Part shown: positions 62,793-64,000 of the stretch, piece by piece | Layout of the letters: every line of letters starts with the position of its first letter | Numbering within the stretch: the stretch's first letter is position 1 | Assembly: GCA_026874595.1 (NCBI GenBank) | Contig: JAPPUL010000082.1 | Coordinates: 1,056,001 to 1,120,000 of the forward strand | From: Sipunculus nudus | Lineage: Eukaryota; Annelida; Sipuncula; Golfingiida; Sipunculidae | Reading direction: 5' to 3' | Length of the DNA stretch: 64,000 bases | Translations under genes and position numbers: made by a program | Notes under the pieces: model-generated | Databases searched by the model: none | The model's input: only the letters and a program-made list of their open reading frames with translations | Told to the model about the DNA's origin: nothing

Positions 62793-64000
62793 ATGGAAAG
62801 TTATTTAAAAGACTTAATAAGTCGATATGGTGAAGAGTATGTAGAGATAAGGCTTGAGGAGCGTGAAAATACACATGTAGGATTTAATGGGTCAGAACTT
62901 GACAATGTAGGGACAGTGAGCGTGCACGGAGGCTCAGTTAGGCTTTATAAAGATGGGATATGGACGTTTAGCTGTTTTAATGGAGAAGAAGGACTTGAAA
63001 GGCATTTGCAGGAGGCAGTAGAGAACGCGGTATATAAGAGTAGAAAACTAAAGGAGGGGAGGAGGGGAGGCTTGAGCAAATCGGAGCGTGTAGTATCGCG
63101 CTACAAAACGAGTTATAAGGAAGACCCACGTACGATACCGCTTTCGTATAAAGTAGATTTAATGCATTTGTATAACGATATAATATTAGAACATACAAAT
63201 ATAGAGACAACGCAAGTAGTATATAAAGACACAATAAAGAAGAGCTACTATGCAAATAGCGAAGGTAGTTATCTAGAGGCAGACAAGATATTTACAGGGG
63301 TAGGGTTGCATGCACTTGCAAAGGACGGAATGAATATTCAAAGGTCTTATTATACGGATGCAAGATACTGCGGATTTGAGATAGCGCGCGGACTTGAGAA
63401 AGAGTGCTATGAAGTAAGCAAGAGGGCTCAAGATTTATTAAAGGCAAAGTCAATAGAGAAGGGCAAATACAAGGTATTGCTAGATCCTAGGATGAGCGGA
63501 GTATTTGCACACGAAGCATTTGGACATTTATCGGAGTCAGATTTTTTGTATGAGAATGAAGATATGCGTAATCTAATGGTATTGGGCCGACAATTTGGAG
63601 TAGAAGGACTTAATATAGTAGATGATGCAACTATAGAGGGGGCAGGATACGTACCATATGACGATGAAGGGGTACAGGGGCGAAGAAAATATTTAATAAA
63701 GGGCGGCAAGCTAAACTCGCGTTTAAACTCACGTGAAACAGCCTATGAGATGTCGGAGGAACTATCAGGCAATGCCCGAGCATTGGGAGCAGAGTATCCG
63801 CCTTTGGTAAGGATGACAAATACGTTTATAGACAAAGGGGACAAAAGTTTTGAAGAGCTTTTATCGATGGTAGATGATGGGATATATTGCGTAGATTATA
63901 TAGGAGGGATGACAAATCTTGAGATGTTTACGTTCACAGCGGGGCGGTCTTATGAGATAAAGAATGGAAAGATAAAGGGGCTTTTAAAGGACGTGGTTTT
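62793..64000 (+). CDS. tldD: Metalloprotease TldD (partial, runs off the window)
   Basis: TldD pairs with TldE/PmbA to form a metalloprotease used in peptide and microcin maturation and protein turnover. The first 402 codons are present, starting at the ATG at 62793. The zinc motif is HEAFGH (240-245) with an upstream DPRMSGVFA. The segments EGTAVRV-like GGSVRLYKDG, GVEGLNIVDDATIEG and GMTNLEMFTF match TldD. No upstream stop interrupts the frame. The C-terminal part, including the third zinc ligand, is past the edge. AGGGTATAAAAAA precedes the start, a weak site. Confidence 0.88.
   Translation, partial: MESYLKDLISRYGEEYVEIRLEERENTHVGFNGSELDNVGTVSVHGGSVRLYKDGIWTFSCFNGEEGLERHLQEAVENAVYKSRKLKEGRRGGLSKSERVVSRYKTSYKEDPRTIPLSYKVDLMHLYNDIILEHTNIETTQVVYKDTIKKSYYANSEGSYLEADKIFTGVGLHALAKDGMNIQRSYYTDARYCGFEIARGLEKECYEVSKRAQDLLKAKSIEKGKYKVLLDPRMSGVFAHEAFGHLSESDFLYENEDMRNLMVLGRQFGVEGLNIVDDATIEGAGYVPYDDEGVQGRRKYLIKGGKLNSRLNSRETAYEMSEELSGNARALGAEYPPLVRMTNTFIDKGDKSFEELLSMVDDGIYCVDYIGGMTNLEMFTFTAGRSYEIKNGKIKGLLKDVV

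Overview
This is an AT-rich, gene-dense bacterial chromosome segment from an organism with an outer membrane: it carries an LptF/LptG-family permease, an MCE/MlaD protein, a porin-like barrel, many lipoproteins and a 4'-phosphopantetheinyl transferase. The best lineage clue is the gene at 9559-10869. Its product resembles FlaA, the sheath protein of spirochaete periplasmic flagella. A class I lysyl-tRNA synthetase and two small proteins with spirochaete-like end motifs (18728-19051 and 31912-32469) point the same way. I infer a spirochaete; there is no rRNA in the window to confirm it and I cannot name the genus. No phage, insertion sequence, integron or CRISPR array is visible.

Layout. 1-9.5 kb: the end of an rsmI-like gene, then a minus-strand run read from right to left as ClC channel, AddB-like nuclease, thrB, hisB, hisH, hisA, hisF. 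9.5-14 kb: FlaA-like gene, two exported proteins, trxB. 14-24.9 kb: plus-strand genes for a LolD/FtsX-type exporter, proB, cytochrome b561, a Gld-like ABC exporter and leuB. 25-29.6 kb: a DUF4340 protein, a homoserine-kinase-like phosphotransferase, clpP and clpX. 29.6-35.5 kb: minus-strand mlaD-like, cca, lptF/G and lysS. 35.7-39.7 kb: bioF, a porin-like gene behind a sigma-54-like promoter, and a TPR-type lipoprotein. 39.7-46.6 kb: three GLUG-repeat surface lipoprotein genes and malate dehydrogenase. 46.8-48.6 kb: holA and pgeF. 48.7-49.1 kb: tRNA-Thr and tRNA-Tyr. 49.1-53.6 kb: a lipoprotein, uppP and ftsK. 53.6-59.5 kb: a minus-strand run of PBP, glycosyltransferase, hisI and methyltransferase. 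59.7-64 kb: two unknown proteins, the phosphopantetheinyl transferase and a tldD cut by the window edge.

The genes make a partial biosynthetic picture: histidine (hisB, H, A, F and a distant hisI), threonine (thrB plus a second homoserine-kinase-like protein), proline (proB), leucine (leuB) and biotin (bioF). Cell-envelope functions are the second theme: PBP, uppP, lptF/G, MCE, two ABC exporters and lipoproteins. The tRNA genes do not encode CCA, and a CCA-adding enzyme lies in the same window.

The most unusual region is the GLUG lipoprotein locus. A roughly 2-kb block holding one lipoprotein gene and the 3' end of mdh has been tandemly duplicated. In one copy an 18-bp hexapeptide repeat has grown from about 4 to about 25.7 units, a linker of about 125 codons has been lost, and the reading frame has slipped. 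The array is open in all six frames. Short tandem microduplications of about 9-17 bp recur throughout the window, so repeat-driven variation looks general in this genome.
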